A DNA stretch of 64,000 bases from Acidimicrobiia bacterium (GTDB lineage: Bacteria > Actinomycetota > Acidimicrobiia > Spongiisociales > ZC4RG35): NCBI GenBank assembly GCA_028285585.1, contig JANQOU010000002.1:62001-126000 (forward strand), in the 5' to 3' direction. The notes below the pieces were generated by a model. It did no database searches and was not told the DNA's origin. It saw only the letters and a program-made list of their open reading frames with translations. Below, piece after piece: positions 34,207 through 43,783 of the stretch. The number at the start of each line of letters is the position of its first letter. Positions within the stretch are counted from its first letter, which is position 1. The position numbers were made by a program, and so were the translations under genes.

Positions 34207-34293
34207 TGTCGGAGAGAGGACTCGAACCTCCACGGGGCTATAAACCCCACCAGATCCTTAGTCTGGCGCGTCTTCCAATTCCGCCACTCCGAC
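34207..34293 (-). tRNA. tRNA-Leu (anticodon AAG)
   Basis: An 87-nt class II tRNA. The acceptor stem is GTCGGAG/CTCCGAC with discriminator A. The anticodon arm is CCAGA-CTAAGGA-TCTGG, so the anticodon reads AAG with T33 and G37. A long variable arm GGGG...CCCC and the T arm GGAGG-TTCGAGT-CCTCT follow. CCA is not encoded. Anticodon AAG would read CUU, and CUC if A34 is deaminated. The 3' end is duplicated at 28288 and 29684, as for an integration target. Confidence 0.93.
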
Positions 34294-34326
34294 GTGGCTA
34301 TGAGCCGAGCGATTCTACGTCGGTGA

Positions 34327-34569
34327 TCAGCTCAAGACGAAGGTCAGCACGAACGTGCTGATGCCGAACAGGACCCCGACGATGACTGTGAGCCGGTCGA
34401 GATTCCTCTCGACGACGGTGGAGCCGGTCAGGTTCGATGTCGACATGCCACCACCAAACACGTCGGAGAGCCCCCCTCCTTTGCCGGAGTGGAGAAGCAC
34501 AAGGGCGGTCACTCCGAGTGAGAGCAGGATGTGTACGACGATGGCGAGGGTTTCGAGAATTGAACTCAT
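34327..34569 (-). CDS. secG: Preprotein translocase subunit SecG
   Basis: An 80-residue protein with two transmembrane helices (LAIVVHILLSLGVTALVLL and LTVIVGVLFGISTFVLTFVL) joined by the family loop HSGKGGGLSDVFGGG. SecG assists SecYE in protein export. The start MSSILETLAIV at 34569 is chosen over the longer frame because it gives the normal N-terminus and size. It closes the glycolytic gene cluster, as in many actinobacteria. Confidence 0.92.
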   Translation of the reverse strand: MSSILETLAIVVHILLSLGVTALVLLHSGKGGGLSDVFGGGMSTSNLTGSTVVERNLDRLTVIVGVLFGISTFVLTFVLS

Positions 34570-34641
34570 GGGAACTTCAGAAAGTTTGGGATCCTGCCGG
34601 TGGGCAGGCACGGTCATCGTACCAGTCGTACCGCTCTTCAC

Positions 34642-35382
34642 CTATCCAGCCTGGCGGCTGACTGCGTCGGCAGCTGCTTGGGCCGCATCGGGATCGCCCA
34701 GGTAGCGGTTGCTGATCGGGTTGAGGTCGTCGTCCAACTCGTACAGGAGCGGTATTCCGGTGGGGATGTTGAGAGCGATCACTTCTTCTCTGCTCAGGCC
34801 GTCGAGATGCATCACCAACGCCCGCAGCGAGTTGCCGTGAGCAACCACGAGCGGGGTCTTCCCTTCCCTGATTTGCGGGACGATCGTGTCGTGCCAGTAG
34901 GGCAGCATCCTCTCAACGACGTCGGCAAGGCACTCGGTCGACGGCAGGTCGTCGGGATCGATTTTGGCGTAGCGGGTGTCATGCGACGGGTGTCTTGGGT
35001 CAGACTCCTCCAGGGCAGGGGGTTGCACGTCGTATGACCGGCGCCAGGCGAGAACCTGCTCATCTCCGTACTTCTCCGCCGTCTCCTTCTTGTTGAGCCC
35101 TTGCAACGCCCCGTAATGACGCTCGTTAAGACGCCAGGTCCGTTGTGTGGGTATCTCGTCCCATCCTGCCGCTTTCATGGCGATGTCGGCTGTGCGCACC
35201 GCCCGGGTGAGCAGCGACGTGTGAAGGACGTCGGGGGCAAGGCCTTCCTCGACCATGAGCAGGCCCGCCTGGTGGGCTTCTTCTTCTCCCTGCTCGGTGA
35301 GGTCGACGTCAGTCCAGCCAGAGAAGAGGTTCTCCAGGTTCCAAGTCGACTGCCCGTGGCGAACAAGGATGAGCTTGCTCAT
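34642..35382 (-). CDS. gpmA: 2,3-bisphosphoglycerate-dependent phosphoglycerate mutase
   Basis: A 246-residue histidine phosphatase-superfamily enzyme that interconverts 3- and 2-phosphoglycerate. [10 protein letters not shown] contains the phosphorylated His and RHG triad. [30 protein letters not shown] and [11 protein letters not shown] are all family hallmarks. It overlaps tpiA by 4 nt. Its placement between tpiA and secG is less common than a direct tpiA-secG pair. Confidence 0.95.
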   Translation of the reverse strand: MSKLILVRHGQSTWNLENLFSGWTDVDLTEQGEEEAHQAGLLMVEEGLAPDVLHTSLLTRAVRTADIAMKAAGWDEIPTQRTWRLNERHYGALQGLNKKETAEKYGDEQVLAWRRSYDVQPPALEESDPRHPSHDTRYAKIDPDDLPSTECLADVVERMLPYWHDTIVPQIREGKTPLVVAHGNSLRALVMHLDGLSREEVIALNIPTGIPLLYELDDDLNPISNRYLGDPDAAQAAADAVSRQAG

Positions 35383-36152
35383 CGCCAGTACCTGACGATC
35401 GTGGCGAATTGGTCGGGGTCTAGAGACGCTCCACCCACCAGAGCTCCATCGATGTGCTCCTTGGCCATGAAGTCCTTGATGTTGCCTGCGTTCACAGAAC
35501 CTCCGTAGAGAACGTTGGTGTTGGAGGCAACCTCACTGTTGCTGACGTTCAACACAGTCTCTCGGATGATGCCCGCGATCAGGCCGGCGTCGTCAGGCAG
35601 AGCGGTTCGCCCGGTTCCGATCGCCCAAATCGGCTCGTAGGCGATGACGACGCCTGACACGTCGAGTGGGTCCACGCCTTTCAGCGCGGCGGTCACTTGA
35701 GACGTGACGACGGTCTCTGCCTCACCGGCTTCCCTCTGCTCGAGAGTCTCGCCGACACAGAGGATGGGTGTCATCTCCGCTGCCAGGACTGCTTTCAGTT
35801 TCTTGCCCACAATCGCATCGGTCTCACCAAAGTGCTCTCGGCGCTCCGAGTGACCAACGATCACATGACCGACATCGAGCTTCTTCAGCATCGGAGCCGA
35901 CACCTCACCAGTGAAAGCTCCGCTCTCCTGCCAGTGGACGTTCTGCGCGCCGAGCCCGATCCTCATGTGGTCGGTCTCGATGAGGATTTGGAGTGATCGC
36001 AACGACGTGAACGGTGGAGCGACGACGACATCGGCGCGGTCATAATCCTCCAGGTCGAGCCTGTAGAAGAGCTTCTGAACCATCTGAATCGCTTCGAGAT
36101 GGTTGGCGTTCATCTTCCAGTTGCCCACCATCAGCGGCTTCCGATCAGTCAT
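35379..36152 (-). CDS. tpiA: Triosephosphate isomerase
   Basis: A 257-residue TIM-barrel enzyme of glycolysis. The N-terminal GNWKMN holds the catalytic Lys, [14 protein letters not shown] the catalytic His, [13 protein letters not shown] the catalytic Glu and loop 6, and [11 protein letters not shown] the phosphate-binding loop. It overlaps pgk by 8 nt and gpmA by 4 nt, so the three are probably co-translated. Confidence 0.97.
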   Translation of the reverse strand: MTDRKPLMVGNWKMNANHLEAIQMVQKLFYRLDLEDYDRADVVVAPPFTSLRSLQILIETDHMRIGLGAQNVHWQESGAFTGEVSAPMLKKLDVGHVIVGHSERREHFGETDAIVGKKLKAVLAAEMTPILCVGETLEQREAGEAETVVTSQVTAALKGVDPLDVSGVVIAYEPIWAIGTGRTALPDDAGLIAGIIRETVLNVSNSEVASNTNVLYGGSVNAGNIKDFMAKEHIDGALVGGASLDPDQFATIVRYWR

Positions 36153-37284
36153 TCACCCATCTTCCCAGAACCTCGACACCAGGCAGCATCCGGCCTTCCA
36201 ACAACTCCAGACCGGCACCACCACCCGTTGAGAGATGCGACACGGCTTCATCCAGTCCCAGTAGCCGGAGCGCCGCTGCCGAGTCGCCACCACCGACTGC
36301 GGTGAACCCATCGCAATCGGCCATCGCCATCGCTATCTGCTCCGTGCCGTTGCGGAAGCTCTCCCACTCGAAGACACCCATGGGACCGTTCCAGAAAACG
36401 CTCTCAGAGGAGGCAATCAACTCTTTGAAGGCCACGACGGACTCAGGGCCGATGTCGAGCCCCATCCCATCGTGAGGAAAATCGTCCGCCGATGCGACAA
36501 CCCCGTTGGCGTCTTCTGCGAAACGGTCGGCGGAGATCAGATCCACCGGCAAGACGATCTTGCGGCCATGTGATCCCTCGAGCAGGTTGCGCACCTTGTC
36601 GATCATGTCGTCCTGGACGAGTGATTGGCCCACCTCGCGTCCTGTCGCGGCGAGAAACGTGAAGCACATCCCTCCCCCGATCAGCATCCGGTCGACTTTC
36701 GGCAGCAGGTTCTCGATCACGCCGAGCTTGTCACTGACCTTGGCCCCTCCCAACACAACGGTGTAGGGGTGCTCCGGCTCACCAAGGAACCGGCCTAGTG
36801 ACATCAACTCGTTATCGAGCAACGGGCCTGCCGCAGACCTGACCAGCTCGGCTACTCCCACCGTCGAAGCGTGAGCCCGATGAACCGACCCGAAAGCGTC
36901 CTGAACGAAGAGACCCACATCGTCGGCCAGTTGCTCGGCGGTTTCGCGGCTGTTCGAGGTCTCCCCATCGAGAAAACGGGTGTTCTCGAGGACGGTGATG
37001 TCACCTCTAGCCTCGAACCCGACTTCGACTTCTGCCAGTTGATTGAGCCGGTCAGCCACCACCCGCAAGGACAGCGCCGGGTCAACGCCCTTGGGTCGTC
37101 CGAGGTGCGAGCACACCTTGACGTTGGCCCCGTCTTTGACAAGACCTTCCAGGGTCGGGAGGGCGGCTTGGAGACGGAAGTCGTCCGCAACTCTGCCACC
37201 ATCGAGCGGCACGTTGAGATCGGAGCGGACGAGGACAATCAGACCGTCGACATCCACTTCTGAGAGGGTGAGATAAAGAGACAA
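36145..37284 (-). CDS. pgk: Phosphoglycerate kinase
   Basis: A 379-residue two-domain kinase. The N-terminal VRSDLNVPLDGG is the signature substrate-binding segment, followed by CSHLGRPKG. The C-terminal nucleotide domain has VLGGAKVSDK and the GGGDSAAA and STGGGAGLE loops. It starts with TTG 1 nt after the yvcK stop, so it belongs to the same operon. It is slightly shorter than the family's usual 390-400 residues. Confidence 0.95.
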   Translation of the reverse strand: MSLYLTLSEVDVDGLIVLVRSDLNVPLDGGRVADDFRLQAALPTLEGLVKDGANVKVCSHLGRPKGVDPALSLRVVADRLNQLAEVEVGFEARGDITVLENTRFLDGETSNSRETAEQLADDVGLFVQDAFGSVHRAHASTVGVAELVRSAAGPLLDNELMSLGRFLGEPEHPYTVVLGGAKVSDKLGVIENLLPKVDRMLIGGGMCFTFLAATGREVGQSLVQDDMIDKVRNLLEGSHGRKIVLPVDLISADRFAEDANGVVASADDFPHDGMGLDIGPESVVAFKELIASSESVFWNGPMGVFEWESFRNGTEQIAMAMADCDGFTAVGGGDSAAALRLLGLDEAVSHLSTGGGAGLELLEGRMLPGVEVLGRWVND

Positions 37285-37285
37285 T

Positions 37286-38254
37286 TCAGGTTTCGGTGAC
37301 TAGCTGTTCCAGGACCCTTCCCAGCTTCAACGGGTCGTGCGCGGGCCAGTCTGCCGTGTCGTCGGCGACATCAGCAAGAAGAAGCCGCCAACCGTGCTCG
37401 GCAGCCGCTTCCGGTGTGACAGTCACAGCATCGTGGCCTGCCGGCACGTCGAGATCACCGAGGTGGGCGACGACCACCCCTGGCCCCTCGATCCCAGCAT
37501 GACGACTCAACGCCCGCAGGTGATCCTCGCCGTCCAAGCCCAGTGTCTCACCGTCTTGGGTGACCAGGTTGAGGACGAAGACCCTCTGAGCTTCAGCTCC
37601 CATCACTGCGGGCCCCAGCATCTGCACCTGGAGAGCGGACAAGACCGAGGTGTAGAGGCTCCCCGGGCCGAGGACGATCTGGTCGGCCCCGGCCACGGCC
37701 TCCAGAGCCTGACGATTTGCGAGCGTGTCCGACGGCTCGATGGCCAACTCCGAGATGAGACCGCTTGTCTTGGTTATGGAGTCTTGACCGGTGACCTCAC
37801 GACCATCGATCACCGCCCGCAGAGTGACGGGCGTGTCGGCAACGGGGATAACCCTGCCAAGAGCACCGAGCATCATCTCCGCTGTCGAGACTGCGGTCGG
37901 AAAGTCGCCGAAGACATCTGCCAGAGCAGCGAGGATGAGATTGCCCAGCGAGTGCTCGTTGACATCACCGCCACTGAAGCGATGGGCAAACAGCTCCGAC
38001 CAGAGTGATGGTTCCGGTGTCAATGCCAACAAGCATCGGCGCACGTCACCCGGCGGGGGAATCCCCAGCTCGGCGAGACGGCCCGATGACCCGCCGTTGT
38101 CGGCAACCGTCACCAACGCCGAGATGGCACCGGCGTAGGTCTGGATCGCCTCTAGGGCTGACGCCTGACCGTGGCCTCCTCCGATCGCAGCCACGTTCGG
38201 GCCATCGGGGTTGAGCAGTAGAGGCTCGAGGGCAGTCTCGGTCTGGGGTTTCAA
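37286..38254 (-). CDS. yvcK: Gluconeogenesis factor YvcK/CofD-like protein
   Basis: A 322-residue Rossmann-like protein with VAAIGGGHGQASALEAI near the N-terminus (nucleotide-sugar binding), VTVADNGGSSGRL and HSLGNLIL. YvcK binds UDP-sugars and influences carbon flux and cell-envelope growth. TTG 38254 is chosen as start because it overlaps the rapZ stop as TTGA. Longer readings add a low-complexity Arg-rich tail. whiA, its usual downstream neighbour, is absent here. Confidence 0.92.
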   Translation of the reverse strand: MKPQTETALEPLLLNPDGPNVAAIGGGHGQASALEAIQTYAGAISALVTVADNGGSSGRLAELGIPPPGDVRRCLLALTPEPSLWSELFAHRFSGGDVNEHSLGNLILAALADVFGDFPTAVSTAEMMLGALGRVIPVADTPVTLRAVIDGREVTGQDSITKTSGLISELAIEPSDTLANRQALEAVAGADQIVLGPGSLYTSVLSALQVQMLGPAVMGAEAQRVFVLNLVTQDGETLGLDGEDHLRALSRHAGIEGPGVVVAHLGDLDVPAGHDAVTVTPEAAAEHGWRLLLADVADDTADWPAHDPLKLGRVLEQLVTET

Positions 38255-39123
38255 CGGTCGATGTCTCGATGTCTCACCGCGGTGCTGACATCGTGTTGCG
38301 ACACGCGGCGCGAGAGCTCTTCGGCGATGGCCACCGAGCGGTGATGCCCGCCGGTGCACCCGATGCCGATCGAAAGGTATGACTTGCCCTCGACCTGATA
38401 CTTGGGGATGAGGAATTCGAGCAGCTCGTCGACGCGATCCACGAACTCTTCGGCACCGTCTGTCCCCAGGACGTACTGGCTCACAGGCTCGTCAACACCT
38501 CTGAGGTCCCTGAGCTCTGGGACCCAATGTGGGTTAGGAAGAAATCGAACATCGAAGAGCAGGTCCACATCTCGAGGTGAGCCGTGTTTGAACCCGAACG
38601 AGCGGATCGACACCCTCATCGGCCGGACTTCCCCGTCTTCGCTGAATTGTGTCGTGAGTCTGGAGCGAAGCTCGTGAACGTTGAGCCTGGAGGTGTCGAC
38701 GATCACGTCGGCGTTCGCCCTCAACTCCGCCAGCAGGGCCCTCTCGGCGGTGATCGACTCCGAGATAGTGTCGAGCCCGAGTGGATGCGGGCGTCTGTTC
38801 TCCTCGTAGCGGGCGACGATCACACCATCGTCGGCATCGAGGAACACGGTGCGTGTCGGCACTCCTTCACGGTCAAGGGCGACCATCGCATCCTGGAGCT
38901 CTTGCACAGGCAGGCCACCTCGCGAGTCGATGACCACGGCAAGCCGTTTGCTCGACTCGGGAATGTCGTGCTCTCTCACCGACAAGCCGAGGAGCGCCGG
39001 CGGGAGGTTGTCGATCACCGTGTATTCGAGGTCTTCGAGGATCTTGGCGGCAGAGGAACGACCTGCACCCGACATGCCGGTCACGACCAGCACCTGAGGT
39101 GCTTCGGTTGCAGCAGAATCCAT
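38251..39123 (-). CDS. rapZ: RNase adapter/nucleotide-binding protein RapZ
   Basis: A 290-residue protein. VVTGMSGAGRSSAAKILEDL is the altered Walker A (GAGRS) typical of actinobacterial RapZ. VIDNLPPALL, DADDGVIVARYEENRRPHPL and the C-terminal SIGIGCTGGHHRSVAIAEEL follow. In other bacteria RapZ senses glucosamine-6-phosphate and guides RNA decay; the actinobacterial role is unclear. It lies 11 nt after uvrC and overlaps yvcK. Confidence 0.94.
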   Translation of the reverse strand: MDSAATEAPQVLVVTGMSGAGRSSAAKILEDLEYTVIDNLPPALLGLSVREHDIPESSKRLAVVIDSRGGLPVQELQDAMVALDREGVPTRTVFLDADDGVIVARYEENRRPHPLGLDTISESITAERALLAELRANADVIVDTSRLNVHELRSRLTTQFSEDGEVRPMRVSIRSFGFKHGSPRDVDLLFDVRFLPNPHWVPELRDLRGVDEPVSQYVLGTDGAEEFVDRVDELLEFLIPKYQVEGKSYLSIGIGCTGGHHRSVAIAEELSRRVSQHDVSTAVRHRDIDR

Positions 39124-39133
39124 ATCGCCCTCG

Positions 39134-40960
39134 TCAGGTGTGAAGAGCAGCGTACAAGTCGCCGGCCACGCTCCCTGGCACCACTTCGGACAGGTCCTCG
39201 ACTGTTGCTGCTCTCATCTTCTTCAGGGAACCGAAACGCCTCAGCAAGTCTCTCTTGCGCTTTGCTCCGACACCGGGCACGTCGTCGAGGATCGAATCGA
39301 CCATCGACTTAGAGCGAAGCTGCCGGTGATAGGTGACGGCGAAGCGGTGTGCCTCGTCTCGCACTTGTTGCAGGAGATAGAGCGCTTCGGCGTCTCGCGG
39401 GATCCGGATCGGCTCGGGTCGGCCCGGTAGATAGACCTCCTCCATCTTCTTGGCGAGCCCGATCGCAGGGACGTCGAGACCCAGCTCATCGAGAACCTTC
39501 ACAGCCCTTCCGAGTTGCCCCGCTCCCCCATCGATCAGGACCAACCCTGGCGGGTAGGAGAACTTCCCCTGCTCCGACACCGGCTTGTCACGCTCCCGCA
39601 GGTATGCCTTGAAACGACGCCGGATCGTCTCCTCCATCGCAGCGAAGTCGTCTTGGCCTTTCACCGTGCGGATCTTGAAGCGGCGGTAGTCGTTTCGCCG
39701 GGCCACTCCGTCCTCGAGGACAACCATCGAAGCCACAGTGTTGGTGCCTTGCAGGGTCGAGATGTCGTAAGCCTCGATGCGCAGCGGAGGCTCTGAGAGC
39801 CCGAGCTCCTCCTGAAGTGACCGCAGGGCTTTGGCGCGGGCGTTGTGGTCTTTTTGCCGGCTCAGCCGATGACGGGCGAAAGCCTCAGCGGCATTGGCCG
39901 ATGTCGTTTCCATCAACCGCCGCTTGGCGCCACGCTGCGGCACTCTGAGGCTCACCAACGACCCACGCAGACCTGCGAGCCACTCCTCGAGCAGTTCGGC
40001 CTCGTCGGGGGCGAGACTCACCAGGACCTCACGGGGCGGTCGATCGTCTCCATAGAGCTGGCGAACGATGCGGCCCATCAGCTCGGGATCGGTCAACTCT
40101 TCCACCCGGTCCACCACTGTTCCCCGGCGCCCCACCACCCGGCCGCGCCGGATGTTGAGCACCTGAAAGGCTGACTCGAGCTCGTCTCCGTGGAAGGCGA
40201 TCAGGTCGAAGTCCTCCGGCTTCTCCGTGACCACTTCCTGGCGAAGCATCGCCCGTCGCACGTCCTCGATTCGGTCGCGATACCTGGCCGCGAGCTCGAA
40301 CTCCTGACGCTCGGATGCTTCCCACATCTGAGCCTCGAGATCGGCGTTGACGCCTTCGGTGTCACCGCTGAGAAACGCGGCGAGGCCGTCGACCATCGTG
40401 TCGTACTCGGGAGTCGTGACTTCTCCGATGCAGGGACCTGAGCACTTCTCGATGTGAAAGAGAAGACACGGTCGGTTCTGCGCCTTCTGCCGCTCAAACA
40501 TCGCGTTCGAGCAGGTACGGACCGGGAAGGTGCGGAGCAGTTGATCCAGTGTCTTCCGTATCGCGTAGGTGTGTGCATAGGGCCCGAAGTACTCGTTGCC
40601 CTTGCGTTTCTTGCCTCGCATCACCATCGCCCGGGGCCAGTCGTGGGATCGCGTGATGGCGAGGTACGGGTAGGACTTGTCGTCGACGAGCTTGACGTTG
40701 AAGCGGGGACGATGCTCTTTGATCAACGAGTACTCGAGCATCAGTGCTGCAACTTCGGATTCCGTGATGATCCATTCGACAGTTCGGGCGGTGTCGACCA
40801 TTGCCGCGGTTCGGGGATGGAGGCCGACGCCGAAGTAGGAAGACACACGGCTCCTCAGGCTTTTGGCCTTCCCGACGTAGATCACCTTGCCGTGGCGATC
40901 GCGAAACAGATACGCCCCCGGCTTGGCCGGTATCTCGGATGGTTTCGGTCGATCGAACAT
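39134..40960 (-). CDS. uvrC: Excinuclease ABC subunit C
   Basis: A 608-residue nuclease of nucleotide excision repair. The N-terminal GIY-YIG-type domain reads GAYLFRDRHGKVIYVGKAKS. A UVR motif follows (EFELAARYRDRIEDV), then the RNase H-like C-terminal nuclease domain (IEAYDISTLQGTNTVASMVV, with LVLIDGGAGQ), and a terminal helix-hairpin-helix (VPGVGAKRKRDLL). The gene starts the uvrC-rapZ-yvcK-pgk-tpiA-gpmA-secG run. GAGGGG precedes the ATG. Confidence 0.97.
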   Translation of the reverse strand: MFDRPKPSEIPAKPGAYLFRDRHGKVIYVGKAKSLRSRVSSYFGVGLHPRTAAMVDTARTVEWIITESEVAALMLEYSLIKEHRPRFNVKLVDDKSYPYLAITRSHDWPRAMVMRGKKRKGNEYFGPYAHTYAIRKTLDQLLRTFPVRTCSNAMFERQKAQNRPCLLFHIEKCSGPCIGEVTTPEYDTMVDGLAAFLSGDTEGVNADLEAQMWEASERQEFELAARYRDRIEDVRRAMLRQEVVTEKPEDFDLIAFHGDELESAFQVLNIRRGRVVGRRGTVVDRVEELTDPELMGRIVRQLYGDDRPPREVLVSLAPDEAELLEEWLAGLRGSLVSLRVPQRGAKRRLMETTSANAAEAFARHRLSRQKDHNARAKALRSLQEELGLSEPPLRIEAYDISTLQGTNTVASMVVLEDGVARRNDYRRFKIRTVKGQDDFAAMEETIRRRFKAYLRERDKPVSEQGKFSYPPGLVLIDGGAGQLGRAVKVLDELGLDVPAIGLAKKMEEVYLPGRPEPIRIPRDAEALYLLQQVRDEAHRFAVTYHRQLRSKSMVDSILDDVPGVGAKRKRDLLRRFGSLKKMRAATVEDLSEVVPGSVAGDLYAALHT

Positions 40961-40967
40961 CTACCCC

Positions 40968-41633
40968 TCAGGGTAGGAGGCGCCACCGACAGGCCAGCAG
41001 ACGGGGAATCCCGGCTTGATCGTCGAGCTCATGGTGTGGGGCCTCTTCCACGTGCTCCAACGACCACTTCGCCTCAGCCGCAGCGTTGAGCAGAGCGGCA
41101 AGCGATCGATGATGAAAGACGATCGAGCCTTCACCGGCCGGATAGGTCGTGGACCCGTGCGAGAAGTAGTCACCCGGCCTCCAGAGGACTTCTCCGTCCG
41201 TATCGGTGATGGGCGTGGACTCAGGCGATGTCCAGACAGGGTGGTTCATCACCAATGCCAGCGAGCCGTCCGGCCTCACCACCCTGGCCGCCTCTGCAAA
41301 GAAGTCAGAATGATCCGGGACATGCTCGAGGGTCAGCACCGTGTATGCGCCGTCACAACTGTTCTCCTTCAGAGGAAGGGACTGTGCTCGTGCAACCGCC
41401 GCCGGCTTGGTGGCCAGTGCGGCGAGCGTGGGGCTGAGATCGATGCCGAAGACTCGTGCGCCTGCCTCCGACACGACGGCCATGACACGCCCCTCCCCGC
41501 AACCGATGTCGAGGTACAGCTGCTCCGGCTGGGGTGAGAGGGCCCGTATGAGCATCGGAGTGACCGCCTGCTCATACGCCGGATCGGAACTCAGCTCGGA
41601 CAGCCACCATTCCGAGGACGCCGACCAAGACAT
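40968..41633 (-). CDS. Class I SAM-dependent methyltransferase
   Basis: A 221-residue methyltransferase of the Methyltransf_11 type. Motif I LYLDIGCGEGRVMAVV binds SAM, FGIDLS is motif II, and DGAYTVLTLEHVPD is the motif after the catalytic strand. It lies 8 nt before uvrC and may be co-transcribed with it. The substrate is unknown; small-molecule methylation is typical of this group. Confidence 0.85.
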   Translation of the reverse strand: MSWSASSEWWLSELSSDPAYEQAVTPMLIRALSPQPEQLYLDIGCGEGRVMAVVSEAGARVFGIDLSPTLAALATKPAAVARAQSLPLKENSCDGAYTVLTLEHVPDHSDFFAEAARVVRPDGSLALVMNHPVWTSPESTPITDTDGEVLWRPGDYFSHGSTTYPAGEGSIVFHHRSLAALLNAAAEAKWSLEHVEEAPHHELDDQAGIPRLLACRWRLLP

Positions 41634-41664
41634 TGAGAACGTTCAGAGAAACCGCAGAGCGATG

Positions 41665-42642
41665 TCAGTGACCAAGGACGTCCTTGAACCAAGGAAGCGT
41701 CCGCTCCAGGCCTTGCCGCAGCGAGATCTGTGCTTTCCAGCCGAGAATGTCCTCGGCTCGCGTGGTGTCAGGCCGTCGCACGGTCGGGTCGTCGGTCGGA
41801 CGTGGGTGAAACTCGATCCCGGGGTGATTGCCGACGACGTCTTGCACTGCCTCTGCCAGCTCGATCATCGTCACCTCTTCGGGGTTTCCGATGTTGACCG
41901 GATCGGTCTCGTCCGATAGCAACAGACGCAGGATGCCCTCCACCTCGTCGTCGACGTAGCAAAGAGACCTGGTCTGGCTGCCGTCGCCATGAACGGGAAG
42001 CGGTGTGCCCTCCAAGGCGGCCTTGAAGAAGGCAGGCACGGCACGCCCGTCGTCAGCGCGCATGCGAGGGCCGTAGGTGTTGAAGATGCGGACGATCCTG
42101 GTGTCGAGGCCGTGCTCACGGTTGTAGGCCAGAGTCATGGCCTCGGCGAAGCGCTTAGCTTCGTCGTAGACGCCTCGTGGGCCGATCGGGTTGACATTCC
42201 CCCAATAGGTCTCTGGCTGCGGGTTGACCTGTGGGTCGCCGTAGACCTCCGACGTCGAGGCGAGAAAGAAGACGGCACCTTTGTCCAACGCGAGCCCAAG
42301 GCCCTTGTGAGTGCCGAAAGCTCCCACTTTGAGAGTGTGGATAGGCCACTTGAGGTAGTCCACCGGTGATGCCGGCGAGGCAAAGTTCATCACATAGTCA
42401 ACGTCGCCGCTGATGTGCATGTAGTCAGTCACGTCGTAGTCGATGAGCCGAAAGCGCTTGTCCCCCATCAAATGAGCGGCGTTTGATGCGTTGCCCGTGA
42501 TCAAATTGTCGAGACAGGTGACCTGAGCCCCGGAGTAGACCAGCCAAGTGCACACGTGTGAGCCGAGAAAGCCGGCACCACCCATGACCACGGCGTGCTT
42601 CCCCTCGAGATCCTGAAATCCGCCGAGAGCGGACCGCCTCAT
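41665..42642 (-). CDS. NAD-dependent UDP-glucuronate decarboxylase-like epimerase
   Basis: A 325-residue extended SDR enzyme. [15 protein letters not shown] is the NAD motif, [12 protein letters not shown] carries the Thr/Ser, and [12 protein letters not shown] is the catalytic Yxxx[19 protein letters not shown] and [12 protein letters not shown] match the UDP-xylose synthase/UXS group closely. It should make UDP-xylose or a related nucleotide sugar for surface glycans. Start ATG 42642 is listed. A TTG at 42651 with GGAGG 8 nt upstream is an alternative. Confidence 0.85.
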   Translation of the reverse strand: MRRSALGGFQDLEGKHAVVMGGAGFLGSHVCTWLVYSGAQVTCLDNLITGNASNAAHLMGDKRFRLIDYDVTDYMHISGDVDYVMNFASPASPVDYLKWPIHTLKVGAFGTHKGLGLALDKGAVFFLASTSEVYGDPQVNPQPETYWGNVNPIGPRGVYDEAKRFAEAMTLAYNREHGLDTRIVRIFNTYGPRMRADDGRAVPAFFKAALEGTPLPVHGDGSQTRSLCYVDDEVEGILRLLLSDETDPVNIGNPEEVTMIELAEAVQDVVGNHPGIEFHPRPTDDPTVRRPDTTRAEDILGWKAQISLRQGLERTLPWFKDVLGH

Positions 42643-42733
42643 ATCGAACAAGTTCTGACCCTCCAAAACGTCTGTAAGGGTACATCGGCACAAAGCACGA
42701 GCGGTTGAGCCAAGCCGTGGAAAACTGAGTTGG

Positions 42734-43783
42734 ATGAAAGCCAGTTCAGCCTTTTGGCGCTGGTTCACTCTTGGCACGATCGCCGCCGGGGTGCTGGTGC
42801 TCGCTCAAAGCGCAGCCGTCGACGGCATGGCTGGTTTGTTGCAAGTCGGTGAGAGCAGCAGCTTGAGACTGTTGATAGAGGAGCAGCTGGGACCGGTGCC
42901 ACTGGCGCCCGGACCAGGCCATGACGGTCAGATCTTCTACGCAATCGGCATTGACCTCATCGGTGAGCAGGTACCTGACCTGCTCGATCACGCCGGCTAT
43001 CGCTACAGACGCATCCTGTACCCGGCGGTTGCAGCTGCCGGAGGGCTTCTCGAAGGATGGCCCCTTCTCTACTCCATGGTTGCAGTCAGCGTGCTCTCGT
43101 TCGGATTGGCTGCTGGAGCCGTAGCCGCGATCGCTGTACGAGGTGGAAAGAGCGACTGGCTCGCCCTAGTCGTGATTCTGAACCCTGGCATGTGGTTGTC
43201 CGTGAGGCTCCTCACCTCGGACACTCTCGCGCTGGCGATGATGGCCGGAGCATTGGCCTTGATGTCGAGCAGGCTTGTTCCGTCGATAGCCCTCTTCTCG
43301 CTTTCTGGGCTGGCCAAAGACGTCTATCTGGCCACGCCGGCGGGTGTTGCGATCACCAGCGTCAGACGACGCCGAGTTTTTCTCATCGTCCCGGCGATAG
43401 CCCTGGTGGTTTGGATGACCTGGCTGAGCATCGCCATGGGTAACGGGTTCACCGGCAGGGGCAACTTGTCGATGCCGCTCGTGGGCATCATCAGAGGCTC
43501 GGCCAACTGGTCATCGCTAGAGGCCGAACAATGGGTGTATCTGGTCTTTGCTCTCGGGTCCATGGCAGCCGGGCTGGTGAGCGGCCTGATCAGAAGGAGC
43601 TGGCTTCGCTGGCCGATCCTGACCTGGTCACTCCTCGCGCTGATCTCATCAGACTGGGTATGGGACTACGGCAACAACGCTGCCCGAGCCTTTGCGCCAA
43701 TCGCGGTTTTGATAGCGCTGTCTTACGTGCCTGAGAGAACCGCCGCCCGGACAGGGCCAAAGAAGCGACCCTTCACCGCCTGA
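42734..43783 (+). CDS. Polytopic membrane protein, GT-C-like (paralogue A)
   Basis: A 349-residue protein with about 9 transmembrane helices. After a first helix comes the extracytoplasmic motif [15 protein letters not shown] and then [11 protein letters not shown], a pattern typical of GT-C-fold lipid-linked glycosyltransferases and their relatives. Two other genes here (43723-44685 and 47582-48670) share the pattern. The donor and acceptor are unknown. It reads opposite to its neighbours, and its last 61 nt overlap the convergent gene. Confidence 0.7.
   Translation: MKASSAFWRWFTLGTIAAGVLVLAQSAAVDGMAGLLQVGESSSLRLLIEEQLGPVPLAPGPGHDGQIFYAIGIDLIGEQVPDLLDHAGYRYRRILYPAVAAAGGLLEGWPLLYSMVAVSVLSFGLAAGAVAAIAVRGGKSDWLALVVILNPGMWLSVRLLTSDTLALAMMAGALALMSSRLVPSIALFSLSGLAKDVYLATPAGVAITSVRRRRVFLIVPAIALVVWMTWLSIAMGNGFTGRGNLSMPLVGIIRGSANWSSLEAEQWVYLVFALGSMAAGLVSGLIRRSWLRWPILTWSLLALISSDWVWDYGNNAARAFAPIAVLIALSYVPERTAARTGPKKRPFTA

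Noticed and set aside
42642-42665. SOS-like GAACAAGTTC near the UXS-like gene start
   Set aside because: Half-sites are 2 nt apart rather than 4, so it does not fit the LexA site.
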